Below, one piece after another: positions 1-7,377 of a stretch of 37,125 bases of DNA (position 1 is the stretch's first letter; the number at the start of each line of letters is the position of its first letter). The stretch covers positions 1-37,125 of the forward strand of contig CACYWZ010000020.1 of assembly GCA_902778325.1 (NCBI GenBank), in the 5' to 3' direction. The position numbers were made by a program, and so were the translations under genes. Origin of the DNA: an uncultured Spirochaetaceae bacterium. Lineage in GTDB: Bacteria; Spirochaetota; Spirochaetia; Treponematales; Treponemataceae. The notes under the pieces were generated by a model that searched no databases, was not told where the DNA came from, and saw only the letters and a list, made by a program, of their open reading frames with translations.

Positions 1-1
1 A

Positions 2-244
2 ACCAAGTTCGGCATAGAGATGTATCAAGAAATCAGCGAGGAGGTGAGCAATATGTGTGATTTGAGTGCAGGTGTGTGGGAAAAAGGCGTTGCGCAAGGC
101 TATTCTAAGGGAATGGCGCAAGGAACAAATAATATACTCTCGCTGTTTTCTAATCTATATGCACAAGGTCGCAGTTCAGATGTAGAGCGCGCTACTAAAG
201 ACAGAGAATATCTGAACAAGCTCTTTATGGAGTTTAAGCTCTAA
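2..244 (+). CDS. C-terminal part of an Rpn-type PD-(D/E)XK nuclease/putative transposase (partial)
   Basis: The frame is open from the left edge and ends with TAA, so only the last 80 residues are present. The visible part has the pattern MCDLSAGVWEKGVAQGYSKG, a glycine/lysine-punctuated helix. This is typical of the tail of Rpn family recombination-promoting nucleases, which are common in treponemes. The catalytic PD-(D/E)XK core would lie upstream of the window. Family members are linked to RecA-independent recombination and are often annotated as putative transposases. The assignment rests on tail similarity only. Confidence 0.6.
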   Translation, partial: TKFGIEMYQEISEEVSNMCDLSAGVWEKGVAQGYSKGMAQGTNNILSLFSNLYAQGRSSDVERATKDREYLNKLFMEFKL

Positions 245-325
245 CAAAACAACAACGACTTTCTTTTTTCATTGCTTTTTGTTAGGATTCAGTTGTCGAA
301 AAATTTGCGATAGTTGAGATTTCGA

Positions 326-366
326 CAAAAAAGCGAGCCCCCGTATTCTTGGAACTCGCTCTTTTA
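326..366. terminator. Terminator hairpin, usable from both sides
   Basis: The arms AGCGAG (332-337) and CTCGCT (355-360) enclose a loop with C/G runs. On the minus strand a T run follows, so it can end the RhuM/Fic gene. On the plus strand CTTTT follows, so it can also end the Rpn tail gene. An almost identical hairpin lies at 1328-1367 on the other side of the RhuM/Fic gene. Confidence 0.75.
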
Positions 367-389
367 TCAATCAGACTTTCCTCTAAAAA

Positions 390-1313
390 CTATTTGAGCA
401 AAAAGTTCATCAAAAGATTTATCATCAGTTCTTTTTCTTCGGGTTTTGATTCAGCAATCATAATTGTCAGAGCAACAAGTGTATTATCTTCTATGCGCTT
501 TTCGCCATTTTTTAGAAGCAATTCGTTTTTGTCCAAGAAATACAAGAAAATCGAGGCTGCAATACGTTTGTTCCCATCAGAAAATGAATGATTTTTCGTG
601 ATAAAATACAAAAGATTTGCAGCTTTTTCCTGCACTGTCGGATAAACGTCAGCACCTCCAAAAGTTTGATAAATCGCACCAATACTTCCTTTGAAAGAAT
701 TATCTTTTTCGTTTCCAAACACAGAACTATCGTTGTTAAATCTCATTGAATCGATGAGTTTACGACATTCCTCATACGTCAAACGATAAGTCGCCACAGT
801 CCCGTCAGGCTTTTTAACGCAAAGATGGTCGTAATCATCAAGCAAATCAAGAGCTTGTGTATATCGCTCCACAACAGACAGCACTTGATTAGTATCTAGT
901 TCAGACTCGTTGCGTCGTATAATCTGCAAAGTCTGCTTGAGCTCTTCAAGACGGTGGTCATTCGCAGCATAACCTTTTAGAATATACGATTTCAAAACAC
1001 TATTAGCCCACTTTCTAAACTCAATGCCGCGTTTTGATTTTACACGATAGCCCACAGAGATGATAACATCAAGGGAATAATAAGCCACAGGCTTATCTGA
1101 AAAAGCATTATGCAAAAAATGCATATTGCTTTTCTCATCAACTTCTTCCTCTTCAAAAATATTTTTTATATGGCGAGAAATAACTGATTGATTTCTGTCG
1201 AATAGTTCTATCATTTGACTTTGATTCAGCCACACCGTTTCATTTTCAAACGGTACACTCAAGCTAACCGATTTATCAGAACTTTCAAACAAAACAATTT
1301 CTTTTTCTTCCAT
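390..1313 (-). CDS. RhuM-family protein with C-terminal Fic/DOC domain
   Basis: The product has 307 residues. The N-terminal two thirds match the RhuM virulence-protein family (VWLNQSQMIELFDRNQSVIS, SLDVIISVGYRVKSKRGIEF), a DNA-binding-like module found in accessory regions. The C-terminal part has a Doc-type Fic motif, HSFSDGNKRIA, with the catalytic His near residue 242. Fic/DOC enzymes transfer AMP or phosphate to proteins, which suggests a toxin-like or regulatory role, but the substrate cannot be read. I start at the ATG at 1313 because GAGGAG lies about 8 nt upstream; the longer frame would begin with TTG inside that ribosome binding site. No separate antitoxin gene is adjacent. The gene lies between two duplicated terminators, so it may be an insertion. 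Confidence 0.85.
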   Translation of the reverse strand: MEEKEIVLFESSDKSVSLSVPFENETVWLNQSQMIELFDRNQSVISRHIKNIFEEEEVDEKSNMHFLHNAFSDKPVAYYSLDVIISVGYRVKSKRGIEFRKWANSVLKSYILKGYAANDHRLEELKQTLQIIRRNESELDTNQVLSVVERYTQALDLLDDYDHLCVKKPDGTVATYRLTYEECRKLIDSMRFNNDSSVFGNEKDNSFKGSIGAIYQTFGGADVYPTVQEKAANLLYFITKNHSFSDGNKRIAASIFLYFLDKNELLLKNGEKRIEDNTLVALTIMIAESKPEEKELMINLLMNFLLK

Positions 1314-1327
1314 AATTTTTCTCCTCA

Positions 1328-1367
1328 AAAAAAGCGAGTCCCCATATTTCAGGAACTCGCTTTTTTA
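1328..1367 (-). terminator. prfA terminator running into the RhuM/Fic ribosome binding site
   Basis: The arms AGCGAG (1333-1338) and CTCGCT (1356-1361) are followed on the minus strand by a run of seven T. That run leads directly into the GAGGAG sequence of the next gene. It is about 85% identical to the hairpin and flank at 326-374, including the trailing TTTTATCAATCAG. Confidence 0.75.
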
Positions 1368-1391
1368 TCAATCAGCCTTTGCTTTGAAAAT

Positions 1392-1404
1392 CAGCCTCTG
1401 GCTG
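1392..1404 (-). repeat. Stop-adjacent CAGCC/GGCTG hairpin
   Basis: The perfect 5-bp inverted repeat CAGCC-tct-GGCTG touches the prfA stop codon. The same arrangement, TAA followed directly by CAGCC-NNN-GGCTG, occurs at the arsR stop at 33690, where it is repeated three times. Confidence 0.5.
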
Positions 1405-2484
1405 TTACTCAACACCGATATCTTTGAACTGCTCTTCTTTTGCGTAAACATTGAGAGCGTCGAGCATATCGTCCATGTCGCCCATCATAAAGCCCGGCAA
1501 ATTGTGCTGGCTGTAGTTGATGCGGTGGTCAGTAACGCGGTCTTGCGGATAGTTGTAAGTGCGGATTTTCTCGCTTCTTGCGCCAGTTCCGACCATGCCC
1601 TTGCGGGTTGCTGCGCGCTCAGCCTGCTTCTTGCTTTCCTCAAGGTCGAACAATCTTGCACGAAGAACACGGAAAGCCTTCGCCTTGTTCTTAATCTGGC
1701 TCTTTTCGTCCTGCTGAATAACAACGATACCCGTCGGAATATGCGTCAAGCGAACAGCAGAGTCCGTCGTGTTAACGCACTGACCGCCAGGACCACCCGC
1801 GCGCATAACGTCAACGCGAACGTCTTCTGGCTTGATGTCGATTTCGGTTTCCTCCGCCTCTGGAAGAACAGCAACCGTTACAGTCGAAGTCTGCAATCTG
1901 CCCTGACTTTCTGTGGCAGGAACGCGCTGAACGCGGTGAACGCCAGATTCCCAGCGAAGAGTTCCGTAGACGAACTTGCCAGAAATCGAAGTTACGATTT
2001 TGTTGAAGCCGCCGACTTCGGTTTCCTGCGCTTCCATCGTCTCGTATTTCCAGCCACGGCGGTCTGCAAGATGGCAGTACATTTCCCACACATCGCGCAC
2101 AAAAAGACTCGCCTCGTCGCCACCCGCAGCAGAGCGGATTTCAAGAATAATGTTCTTTTCGTCGAGCGGGTCAGGCGGAATGAGCTTTAGCTTGATTTGC
2201 TCCTCAATCTGAGGCTTTTTCTCTTCAAGTTCCTTTAGCTCCTCGCGAGCCATCTCTTTCATTTCTTGGTCATCTTCGGCGGTAATCATCATCGTCGTCT
2301 CTTCGATGCCGTTCAAAACTTTTTTGTATTCATCATAACATTCCATCAGCTCGGTCAAATGCTGATGTTCACGCATTACATCTTTGTATTTCTTTTGGTC
2401 TTTAACAAGTTCTGCGTCCTGAACAAGTTCGCTTGTTTCCTTAAAACGCGCAGATAATTCTTCGAGTTTCTTCAGTAAATCCAT
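1405..2484 (-). CDS. prfA: Peptide chain release factor 1
   Basis: RF1 recognises UAA and UAG stop codons and triggers peptidyl-tRNA hydrolysis on the ribosome. The product has 359 residues from the chosen ATG. It has the RF1-type stop-codon tripeptide PAT (RVPATESQGR) and the catalytic GGQ loop. With this start the GGQ glutamine is residue 235, the same number as in E. coli RF1, which supports the start. Two earlier in-frame ATGs (2499, 2490) are possible but no start has a clear Shine-Dalgarno. The residue after GGQ is Cys rather than the usual His (GGQCVNTTDSAV). No prmC methyltransferase gene is adjacent. A small CAGCC/GGCTG hairpin touches the stop codon, followed by the terminator at 1328-1367. 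Confidence 0.97.
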   Translation of the reverse strand: MDLLKKLEELSARFKETSELVQDAELVKDQKKYKDVMREHQHLTELMECYDEYKKVLNGIEETTMMITAEDDQEMKEMAREELKELEEKKPQIEEQIKLKLIPPDPLDEKNIILEIRSAAGGDEASLFVRDVWEMYCHLADRRGWKYETMEAQETEVGGFNKIVTSISGKFVYGTLRWESGVHRVQRVPATESQGRLQTSTVTVAVLPEAEETEIDIKPEDVRVDVMRAGGPGGQCVNTTDSAVRLTHIPTGIVVIQQDEKSQIKNKAKAFRVLRARLFDLEESKKQAERAATRKGMVGTGARSEKIRTYNYPQDRVTDHRINYSQHNLPGFMMGDMDDMLDALNVYAKEEQFKDIGVE

Positions 2485-2543
2485 AAGCATACAATACAAT
2501 TATTTAGCGTTTTATGCTAGTAGGTAGAAAAGCCTTTTCTGTA

Positions 2544-2714
2544 TTACAAAACAACAGCCCCAAGCAAAGCCTCTGCTGGAATATGAAGCTCCTCAACAAG
2601 TTTTCTTATCATTGTAAGGCTTAAGTTTCTTTTTCGCGAAAAGATTTCAGAAACACGAGATTTGCTTCCAAGATACTGAATCATATCCTCGTTTGTAAGT
2701 CCTTCCTGCTCCAT
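2544..2714 (-). pseudogene. Remnant of a HigA-type (COG5499) antitoxin
   Basis: The 56 residues starting MEQEGLTNEDMIQYLGSKSR, with VSEIFSRKRNLSLTMIRKL and LHIPAEALL, match the C-terminal XRE half of HigA-like antitoxins of about 120 residues. Those normally have '..AIKFRMEQ' at this point. The N-terminal half is missing, and the upstream bases run straight into the end of the VapC-type gene. It may still be translated from its ATG as a minimal helix-turn-helix protein, but a decayed or fused remnant is more likely. There is no HigB toxin next to it. Confidence 0.65.
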
Positions 2715-2754
2715 CTTGCTATTGTCAGCTACATTATTCGCTTTAGCTATCCTA

Positions 2755-3150
2755 TTAGAACCAATCTGTAAGTTTCAAATTTGGGATATGCTCGAAATGT
2801 TTTGTATTGTGCGTTACGAGCGTCATTTCATTTGCAATGGCAGTTGCTGCAATCAACAAATCCATATCGTCAGAAGTTTTCCCGATTTTCTGGACATGGG
2901 CTTTTATACTTCCAAATACATCCATAATATCAGATGTAATGTCTGCAAGCGGAAAAATATCTTTTATCTCATGAACTGTTTTTAGGTTCTTTTCTACAGA
3001 CTTGGATTTTTCAGCCCCGTAAACAAGTTCTCCATAAGAAACGACAGAAACACACATCGGCTCATTTTGATATTTCAAAAAATTGTCGTTCACATTGCCC
3101 ATATTTTTAAGGCGATAGATAAGAATGTTTGTATCAATCAAAAAGTGCAT
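2755..3150 (-). CDS. vapC: VapC-type PIN-domain ribonuclease toxin
   Basis: PIN-domain toxins are Mg-dependent RNases that cut tRNA or rRNA. The 131-residue product has the usual length and the acidic residues of the family: Asp6 in LIDTNILIYRL, Glu41 in SYGELVYGAEKS and Asp97 in SDDMDLLIAATA, then LVTHNTKHFEHIPNL. Its start overlaps the end of the upstream antitoxin gene by 17 nt, the usual toxin-antitoxin coupling. GAGGCGG lies just before the ATG inside the antitoxin gene. The stop lies 40 nt before the HigA remnant. Confidence 0.92.
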   Translation of the reverse strand: MHFLIDTNILIYRLKNMGNVNDNFLKYQNEPMCVSVVSYGELVYGAEKSKSVEKNLKTVHEIKDIFPLADITSDIMDVFGSIKAHVQKIGKTSDDMDLLIAATAIANEMTLVTHNTKHFEHIPNLKLTDWF

Positions 3151-3379
3151 TTTCCGCCTCGAATCGAGTTGAATTAGCTCTTGAACTGTTTATAGTTTCA
3201 AGTATTTCGTCCGCATTTTCGTCTCCTGCCCAAGAAAGTTTCAAAAACTTACTAGCAGGAGTTTCAATGTCGTCATTTTCATCAACAACAATCAAAACCT
3301 GCTGGCTTGGTTTGAAATTGTATCGTTGCAAAGGAATAAACGTCGTGCCATTGTAATACGCTTTTACAGCTGTCATCAT
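3134..3379 (-). CDS. vapB: VapB-like antitoxin (DUF104/AF2212-like)
   Basis: This small acidic protein of 81 residues begins MTAVKAYYNGTTFIPLQ after an extra Met, a pattern of DUF104/AF2212-like antitoxins (short beta N-terminus). It is followed by an acidic C-terminus that would bind the toxin. I choose the ATG at 3379 because AGAGG lies 7 nt upstream; the ATG at 3385 lies only 1 nt from that sequence. It overlaps vapC by 17 nt. Antitoxins of this kind usually repress their own promoter, and a TATAAT box lies just upstream. Confidence 0.8.
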   Translation of the reverse strand: MMTAVKAYYNGTTFIPLQRYNFKPSQQVLIVVDENDDIETPASKFLKLSWAGDENADEILETINSSRANSTRFEAENALFD

Positions 3380-3399
3380 ATGCATACCTCTATATTTCC

Positions 3400-3405
3400 A
3401 TTATA
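3400..3405 (-). promoter_or_regulatory. -10 box of the vapBC operon
   Basis: A perfect TATAAT on the minus strand lies about 20 nt before the vapB start. The -35 region is weak (TGTAAA at about 17 nt), which fits an autoregulated promoter. This is inferred from the consensus only. Confidence 0.55.
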
Positions 3406-3442
3406 TCACAGACTAATTTTCCTTTACAGTTCTCCTTTCCTC

Positions 3443-3655
3443 TCACATCTCGCGCACCTTGCTTTCGATGAAGGAGATTTCTTCTGGTGAAAGAGCATAT
3501 TTCTTGTACAGCTCGGTATCGATTTCAGCGACGCTCTTGCTCCTGTCGATGTCGCAGGCAGTGCCTGTTTTTCCATTTGCAGAAAAATCTTGCAGCGGAA
3601 CATTCGCCCAAGTTTCACGCGGATTGTCTTGCGTTACTTTGAGAGTGCCGAGCAT
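3443..3655 (-). pseudogene. C-terminal remnant of a restriction-type DNA methyltransferase
   Basis: The last 60 or so residues (ETWANVPLQDF, CDIDRSKSVAEIDTELYKKY, LSPEEISFIESKVREM) match the end of large adenine-specific methyltransferase/restriction proteins, which commonly finish with 'VPLQDF...SDIDWSKSI.EIDKQLYKKYGL..EEI.FIE..VKEM'. The rest of the gene is absent. Homology stops about where the 23-bp repeat array begins (3657), so the array borders the truncation point. An open frame continues to 3781 through the repeats, but that part is repeat-encoded and not homologous to anything I recognise. It is probably not functional. Confidence 0.6.
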
Positions 3656-3656
3656 T

Positions 3657-3771
3657 GCACCAAGCCTTTGAGCCGCTATGCACCAAGCCTTTGAGCTGCT
3701 ATGCACATAGCCTTTGAGCGACGATGCACTAAGGCTTTGAGCAGCGATGCACATAGGCTTTGTGCAACACT
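3657..3771. repeat. Intergenic tandem array A, 23-bp period, five units
   Basis: Unit starts are at 3657, 3680, 3703, 3726 and 3749. Each begins GCAC, followed by AAGCCTTTGAGC or a close variant. The spacing is exactly 23 bp. Short inverted repeats occur at unit junctions, for example GCTATG-ca-CATAGC. The period is not a multiple of three, so the array is not a coding repeat. Confidence 0.85.
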
Positions 3772-3839
3772 GTACAAGCAAGGATTCGTTTATTGTGCAT
3801 GGGCATGTTCAGAGACTTTTTGTCAGAAAGAGTGAAAGC

Positions 3840-3998
3840 CTCACAACGAGCATTGTGAACATCACACAACGAGCATTGTGAATATCGCTAGACGCTCATT
3901 GTGAGATTCACTAGACGAGCGTCGAACGAGTTGCTAGACGAGCGTTGAGTGAATCGCTAAGCGAGCGTCTAGTGGTTCGCTAAGACAGCGGATTAGGG
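3840..3998. repeat. Intergenic tandem array B, 23-bp period, about seven units
   Basis: Unit starts are at 3840, 3863, 3886, 3909, 3933, 3956 and 3979 (one is 24 bp). The conserved core is CGAGC. The flanking arms differ between units: CACAA/TTGTG in the first two, CTAGA-type arms in the later ones. The array ends 6 bp from the ktrA stop codon. Between arrays A and B (3772-3839) I see no gene or signal. Confidence 0.85.
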
Positions 3999-4003
3999 AA
4001 AAA

Positions 4004-4759
4004 CTACTTTTTTGAGAAGAACTTCGAGATTTTGTTGAAGAGCATTCCGCTGTTTGCCTTTCTGTCGGCGATTGCCTGCTTTTCGGCGCTGTAGGCGGTT
4101 ATGTCGCTTGAGAGCCCTGCGACAAGAATGCGCATATTGGCTTTGAGGACAAAGGATTCATCATCGATAAGGCGAAAGTCAACTTCGTTTTCGCGGCATG
4201 CAACGGCGTTCAAATGGAAGCGGTTTCGGAACGCGTCTTGCGTGATGCCGTCGAATTCGCTCTTCACTTCGAGTTCTGCGAGGGCTTCATCGCTGTTTTG
4301 CGAAATCGGGGTGTAGTTGAAAAGAACAGAGGAAATAAGGCGCGGTGTTATGCGCTCTGCTGCCTCTTCGTCCGGGTAAATGACGTCTGTTGCACCAACT
4401 GCGGCAAGGATTTCGCCATGCTCGCGGCTAGAGGCGACAGCAAAGATTTTCTTGAACTTGTCTTTTCGGCTCTCGCTTTCGTTGAGTTTCTTTAGCTCGT
4501 TGACGATGAGAACGGAGCTTTCGATAGCGCCACCGATGTCGACGATTGCATAGTCGATGTCTTCGGGAATGAGTTTTGCAAGGTTTCCGCCGATTGCGTC
4601 AGTGATGAGGCAGTCTCCGATTATGCTGTAGCTGTCGCGATACTTTTCAACGAGGGTTGCGTCTTTGTCGATTATAGACAGCTCAACGTCCTCGTCTTTC
4701 ATCTGCTTCACGAGGCTTTGTCCGAATGCTCCGAGTCCGATTATTACGATTGATACCAT
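4004..4759 (-). CDS. ktrA: KtrA/TrkA-type potassium uptake regulator (RCK protein)
   Basis: This is the cytoplasmic gating subunit for a Ktr/Trk potassium channel. The product has 251 residues. A Rossmann-type RCK_N domain opens with IVIIGLGAFGQSLVKQM (GxGxxG near residues 8-13) and an acidic strand end at IIDKD for binding NAD(H) or ATP. A C-terminal RCK_C-like region follows. There is one RCK unit, as in KtrA, not two as in E. coli TrkA, though it is slightly longer than usual. GGAGG precedes the start. It lies 30 nt after ktrB and is the last gene of the five-gene cluster. Confidence 0.9.
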   Translation of the reverse strand: MVSIVIIGLGAFGQSLVKQMKDEDVELSIIDKDATLVEKYRDSYSIIGDCLITDAIGGNLAKLIPEDIDYAIVDIGGAIESSVLIVNELKKLNESESRKDKFKKIFAVASSREHGEILAAVGATDVIYPDEEAAERITPRLISSVLFNYTPISQNSDEALAELEVKSEFDGITQDAFRNRFHLNAVACRENEVDFRLIDDESFVLKANMRILVAGLSSDITAYSAEKQAIADRKANSGMLFNKISKFFSKK

Positions 4760-4789
4760 TTTTTCCTCCGTGTTGTGTATTAAAGTGCG

Positions 4790-6148
4790 CTATCCGACTA
4801 AGATTTCTTCATGAGGATATGCGCACGAGAAGTATGCGCTTTTGGCTTTTATGCGCATTGACATTGCAATGATTCCTGTTCGTCCGATGTACATTGAAAT
4901 GATGATGAGGATTTTTCCTGCGCAAGAGAGATTTGGGGTTACGGCTCTTGAAAGTCCTGCGGTCGAAATCGCGGAGATGACTTCAAAGAGGAGGTCGCCC
5001 GTGCTGAAAATCCCCTGCTTTATGCTTTCGCCTTCTGCAACCATCAGGAAAAACAGCAGCGCAAAGAGAAGCATTATCGCTTTTGTGGCGATTGAGTTGG
5101 ACTTTGCGATTGTTCTGTCTGAGATATCGCGCTTGAAAACTGAAAGGTCGCCCTCGTCTCCGTCGTCGCGGAATGCGTTGCACAATATGAGATAAAGCGT
5201 TGTCGTCTTGATTCCGCCCGCCATAGAGCCGGAGTTTCCGCCGATTATCATCAAAAGGCACGACACGAGCGCGCTCGCAGAGCAAAGGGCACTCTGGCTT
5301 GTCATTTCAAAGCCCGCTGTTCTGACCGTTACGCTCTGAAAAAAGGCGGCACAAAGTGTTTCGCTTGTGCTCAAGGTTGCAAAGGCTCTATTGTGCTCAA
5401 GTGCCAAGAAGAGTAGTGTAGGAACAAGAAGCAAAGCAGCTGTCATTGAAAGAACGATTCGTGAGTGAAAGGAAAGTCGGTATCTCTTTCCTTTTGACTT
5501 CGCTTTGATTAGTCGCCACACGTCTTGCATCACGGTGAAGCCCAAGCCGCCTAAAACGATAAGAGCGCTTATAACGATTGTGAACGGAACGCTATGCGAG
5601 AAGGATGCGAGGCTGTCGGGATACGGGGAAAAGCCTGCGTTACAAAATGCTGACACTGAAAGGAATATGGAGCGGAAGATGTAATGCTCATATCCTTCGC
5701 TCTTGAGGATAATCATCAGCAAGAGAGAAGCTACTGCTTGTATAGCGAATGTGTAGTAGAGGATTTCGGTGATTATGACTTTTGTGTTTGTCTCGACGCT
5801 TGGCAAAAAAAAGCCGCGCATGAAGTTGCGGTTTATGTGAGAGACTTTTGTGCCAGGGCGGACGAGGTAGAGCGAGAAGAACACGATGAGTCCCAAACCT
5901 CCCGCCTCTATTATTATCATAAGCACTATTAAGCCAGCACTGCTAAAGTTGTCTGCGCCAAATGTGGAAAGCCCCGTTACGCACATTGCTGACACTGTTG
6001 TGAACAGCACGTCCAAAAGCGGATACGGAGAGCCGTCTTTGTACATAAAAGGCAAGCTCAGGAAAAATGTTCCTGCAACGGCAAGAATCATAAAGTAAAG
6101 AAAGAGCTTTAGTTCAGATGGAATATCCCTGATTTTCATTTTTCTCAT
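4790..6148 (-). CDS. ktrB: KtrB/TrkH-type potassium transporter subunit
   Basis: This is the membrane pore subunit for K+ (or Na+/K+) uptake. The 452 residues are highly hydrophobic. Four pore-loop segments carry the filter glycines: MCVTGLSTFG, CNAGFSPYP, VRTAGFEMTS and ISTAGLSRAV. The length fits KtrB better than TrkH. AGAGG lies about 7 nt before the ATG at 6148. It is followed by ktrA, the regulatory partner, and preceded by the sugar-binding lipoprotein gene with a gap of 21 nt. Confidence 0.93.
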   Translation of the reverse strand: MRKMKIRDIPSELKLFLYFMILAVAGTFFLSLPFMYKDGSPYPLLDVLFTTVSAMCVTGLSTFGADNFSSAGLIVLMIIIEAGGLGLIVFFSLYLVRPGTKVSHINRNFMRGFFLPSVETNTKVIITEILYYTFAIQAVASLLLMIILKSEGYEHYIFRSIFLSVSAFCNAGFSPYPDSLASFSHSVPFTIVISALIVLGGLGFTVMQDVWRLIKAKSKGKRYRLSFHSRIVLSMTAALLLVPTLLFLALEHNRAFATLSTSETLCAAFFQSVTVRTAGFEMTSQSALCSASALVSCLLMIIGGNSGSMAGGIKTTTLYLILCNAFRDDGDEGDLSVFKRDISDRTIAKSNSIATKAIMLLFALLFFLMVAEGESIKQGIFSTGDLLFEVISAISTAGLSRAVTPNLSCAGKILIIISMYIGRTGIIAMSMRIKAKSAYFSCAYPHEEILVG

Positions 6149-6169
6149 AAACGACCTCTCAAAAGCCCT

Positions 6170-7369
6170 TTATCGAAGGCGCTCAAGATACGCTCTTCCC
6201 TCTGCTGTGCTGACAAGGTTCAAGAGAAAGCCGTCATACTGCGAAACATCGTTTATTTGCTGCAAGATTACGGCGTCATTGTGTCCGTTTCCTGCGATTA
6301 TTGTCAAATTCAAATTAAGGGCTTCGGCATAGTATTTCATTGCTGGAAGGAGTTGTTTTGCTGTGAAATATGAGTTTTCATTGTAGACTGTCATCAAAAT
6401 CTTTTTCTCTGTGTTTTCACGCTCGATGTGCTTTATGCCGCTGTCGTGTTTGAATGCTTTTCGGAATGATTCGAGGTTCGCTTTTGTTACGATTGAGTTT
6501 TTGACAAGAACGGAGCGGTTGGAAGTGTCATTGATTATTGGAGCTTTTATTTTGTTTCCCCATTTATCAGCTGTTTCTGTACCATTTGCCACGCAATCTT
6601 CTGCGCTTGTTCCGTCAAGAAGGCTTCTCATCATAAGCATAGTCATTGCTGCCTGATAGTCAAAACTTTGTGAAACAGTTCCTGTCATTTCTCCTTGCTC
6701 GATTGCAGAAAGCGCTTCACTGTTGGCGTCATAGCCAAAAAGCGGGATTCCTTTCGGGAAACCTTTTGTGTTCAAGCAAGAAATTGCCATTGCATCATTG
6801 TTTGATATAACAAAGTCGATTTTGTTTCCAAAGACTCTCAGCCAGTACGTCATCATTTCGGAGGCTGTTTTAGCGCTCCATGCTGTGCCGTTTTTGTCTT
6901 TCATCACTTTGCTGTCAATTTCTTGAGTCTGGAAAATCGTTTGCCCTATTTTTATCGAGCCACTTTTTGTTTTTCGCTCTTGGGCGCTTCCGTTCCATGT
7001 GCCAAGCGCTTTTCTAACGCCTTCTGTTCTTAGTAGCGCGTCAAGTTGTGTGTCGCTTCCGATACAAAGCACATAGCCCAAAATGCCATCTTTGTTTCGA
7101 TCAAGTTTTTCGGGGTCTGCGCTTTCAAGGAAATCAGAAACAAGAGCGCCTTGCAAAGCACCTCCGCCACGAGCGTCTGGTCCTACAAAAAAGGTTGCGT
7201 CGTTGTGTGTCAGAATCGACATATCGGCTTTTCCTGTTGCAATGTTGCCAGGCTGTCGGTTATAGAAAATAATAGGTTTTTCGCTGTTCGGTATTTGGAT
7301 TAGCGTTTCCTTTTTGGCGCAAGAGACAAGCAGAAGGCAAGAAAGAAGTTCAAAAACAATTTTTTTCAT
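6170..7369 (-). CDS. MglB-2-like glucose/galactose-binding lipoprotein with permuted topology
   Basis: The product has 399 residues with a lipoprotein signal (LLLVSC, Cys17). Residues 30-245 match the middle and second half of MglB-type sugar-binding proteins: PIIFYNRQP, FFVGPDARGGG, the calcium-loop-like LDRNKDGILGYV, ISNNDAMA and IPLFGYDAN. The segment that normally opens MglB is at the end instead (residues 322-399: KKILMTVYNENSYF through DGFLLNLVSTAEG). This order matches the divergent topology reported for T. pallidum Tp0684 (MglB-2). No mglA or mglC permease genes are next to it. TAGGAG precedes the ATG, and the gene starts 8 nt after the transglycosylase stop. Confidence 0.9.
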   Translation of the reverse strand: MKKIVFELLSCLLLVSCAKKETLIQIPNSEKPIIFYNRQPGNIATGKADMSILTHNDATFFVGPDARGGGALQGALVSDFLESADPEKLDRNKDGILGYVLCIGSDTQLDALLRTEGVRKALGTWNGSAQERKTKSGSIKIGQTIFQTQEIDSKVMKDKNGTAWSAKTASEMMTYWLRVFGNKIDFVISNNDAMAISCLNTKGFPKGIPLFGYDANSEALSAIEQGEMTGTVSQSFDYQAAMTMLMMRSLLDGTSAEDCVANGTETADKWGNKIKAPIINDTSNRSVLVKNSIVTKANLESFRKAFKHDSGIKHIERENTEKKILMTVYNENSYFTAKQLLPAMKYYAEALNLNLTIIAGNGHNDAVILQQINDVSQYDGFLLNLVSTAEGRAYLERLR

Positions 7370-7377
7370 AAACTCTC

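Noticed and set aside
1384-2190. A 268-residue plus-strand frame opposite prfA
   Set aside because: It is fully antisense to a clear RF1 gene and has no recognisable domain or ribosome site.
3656-3781. N-terminal extension of the methyltransferase remnant
   Set aside because: This part is encoded by the 23-bp repeats (array A), which shift frame every unit, so it is chance coding.
6170-7369. Truncated or chimeric MglB pseudogene
   Set aside because: The frame is intact, the signal peptide and calcium loop are present, and the unusual order matches the known topology of Tp0684.
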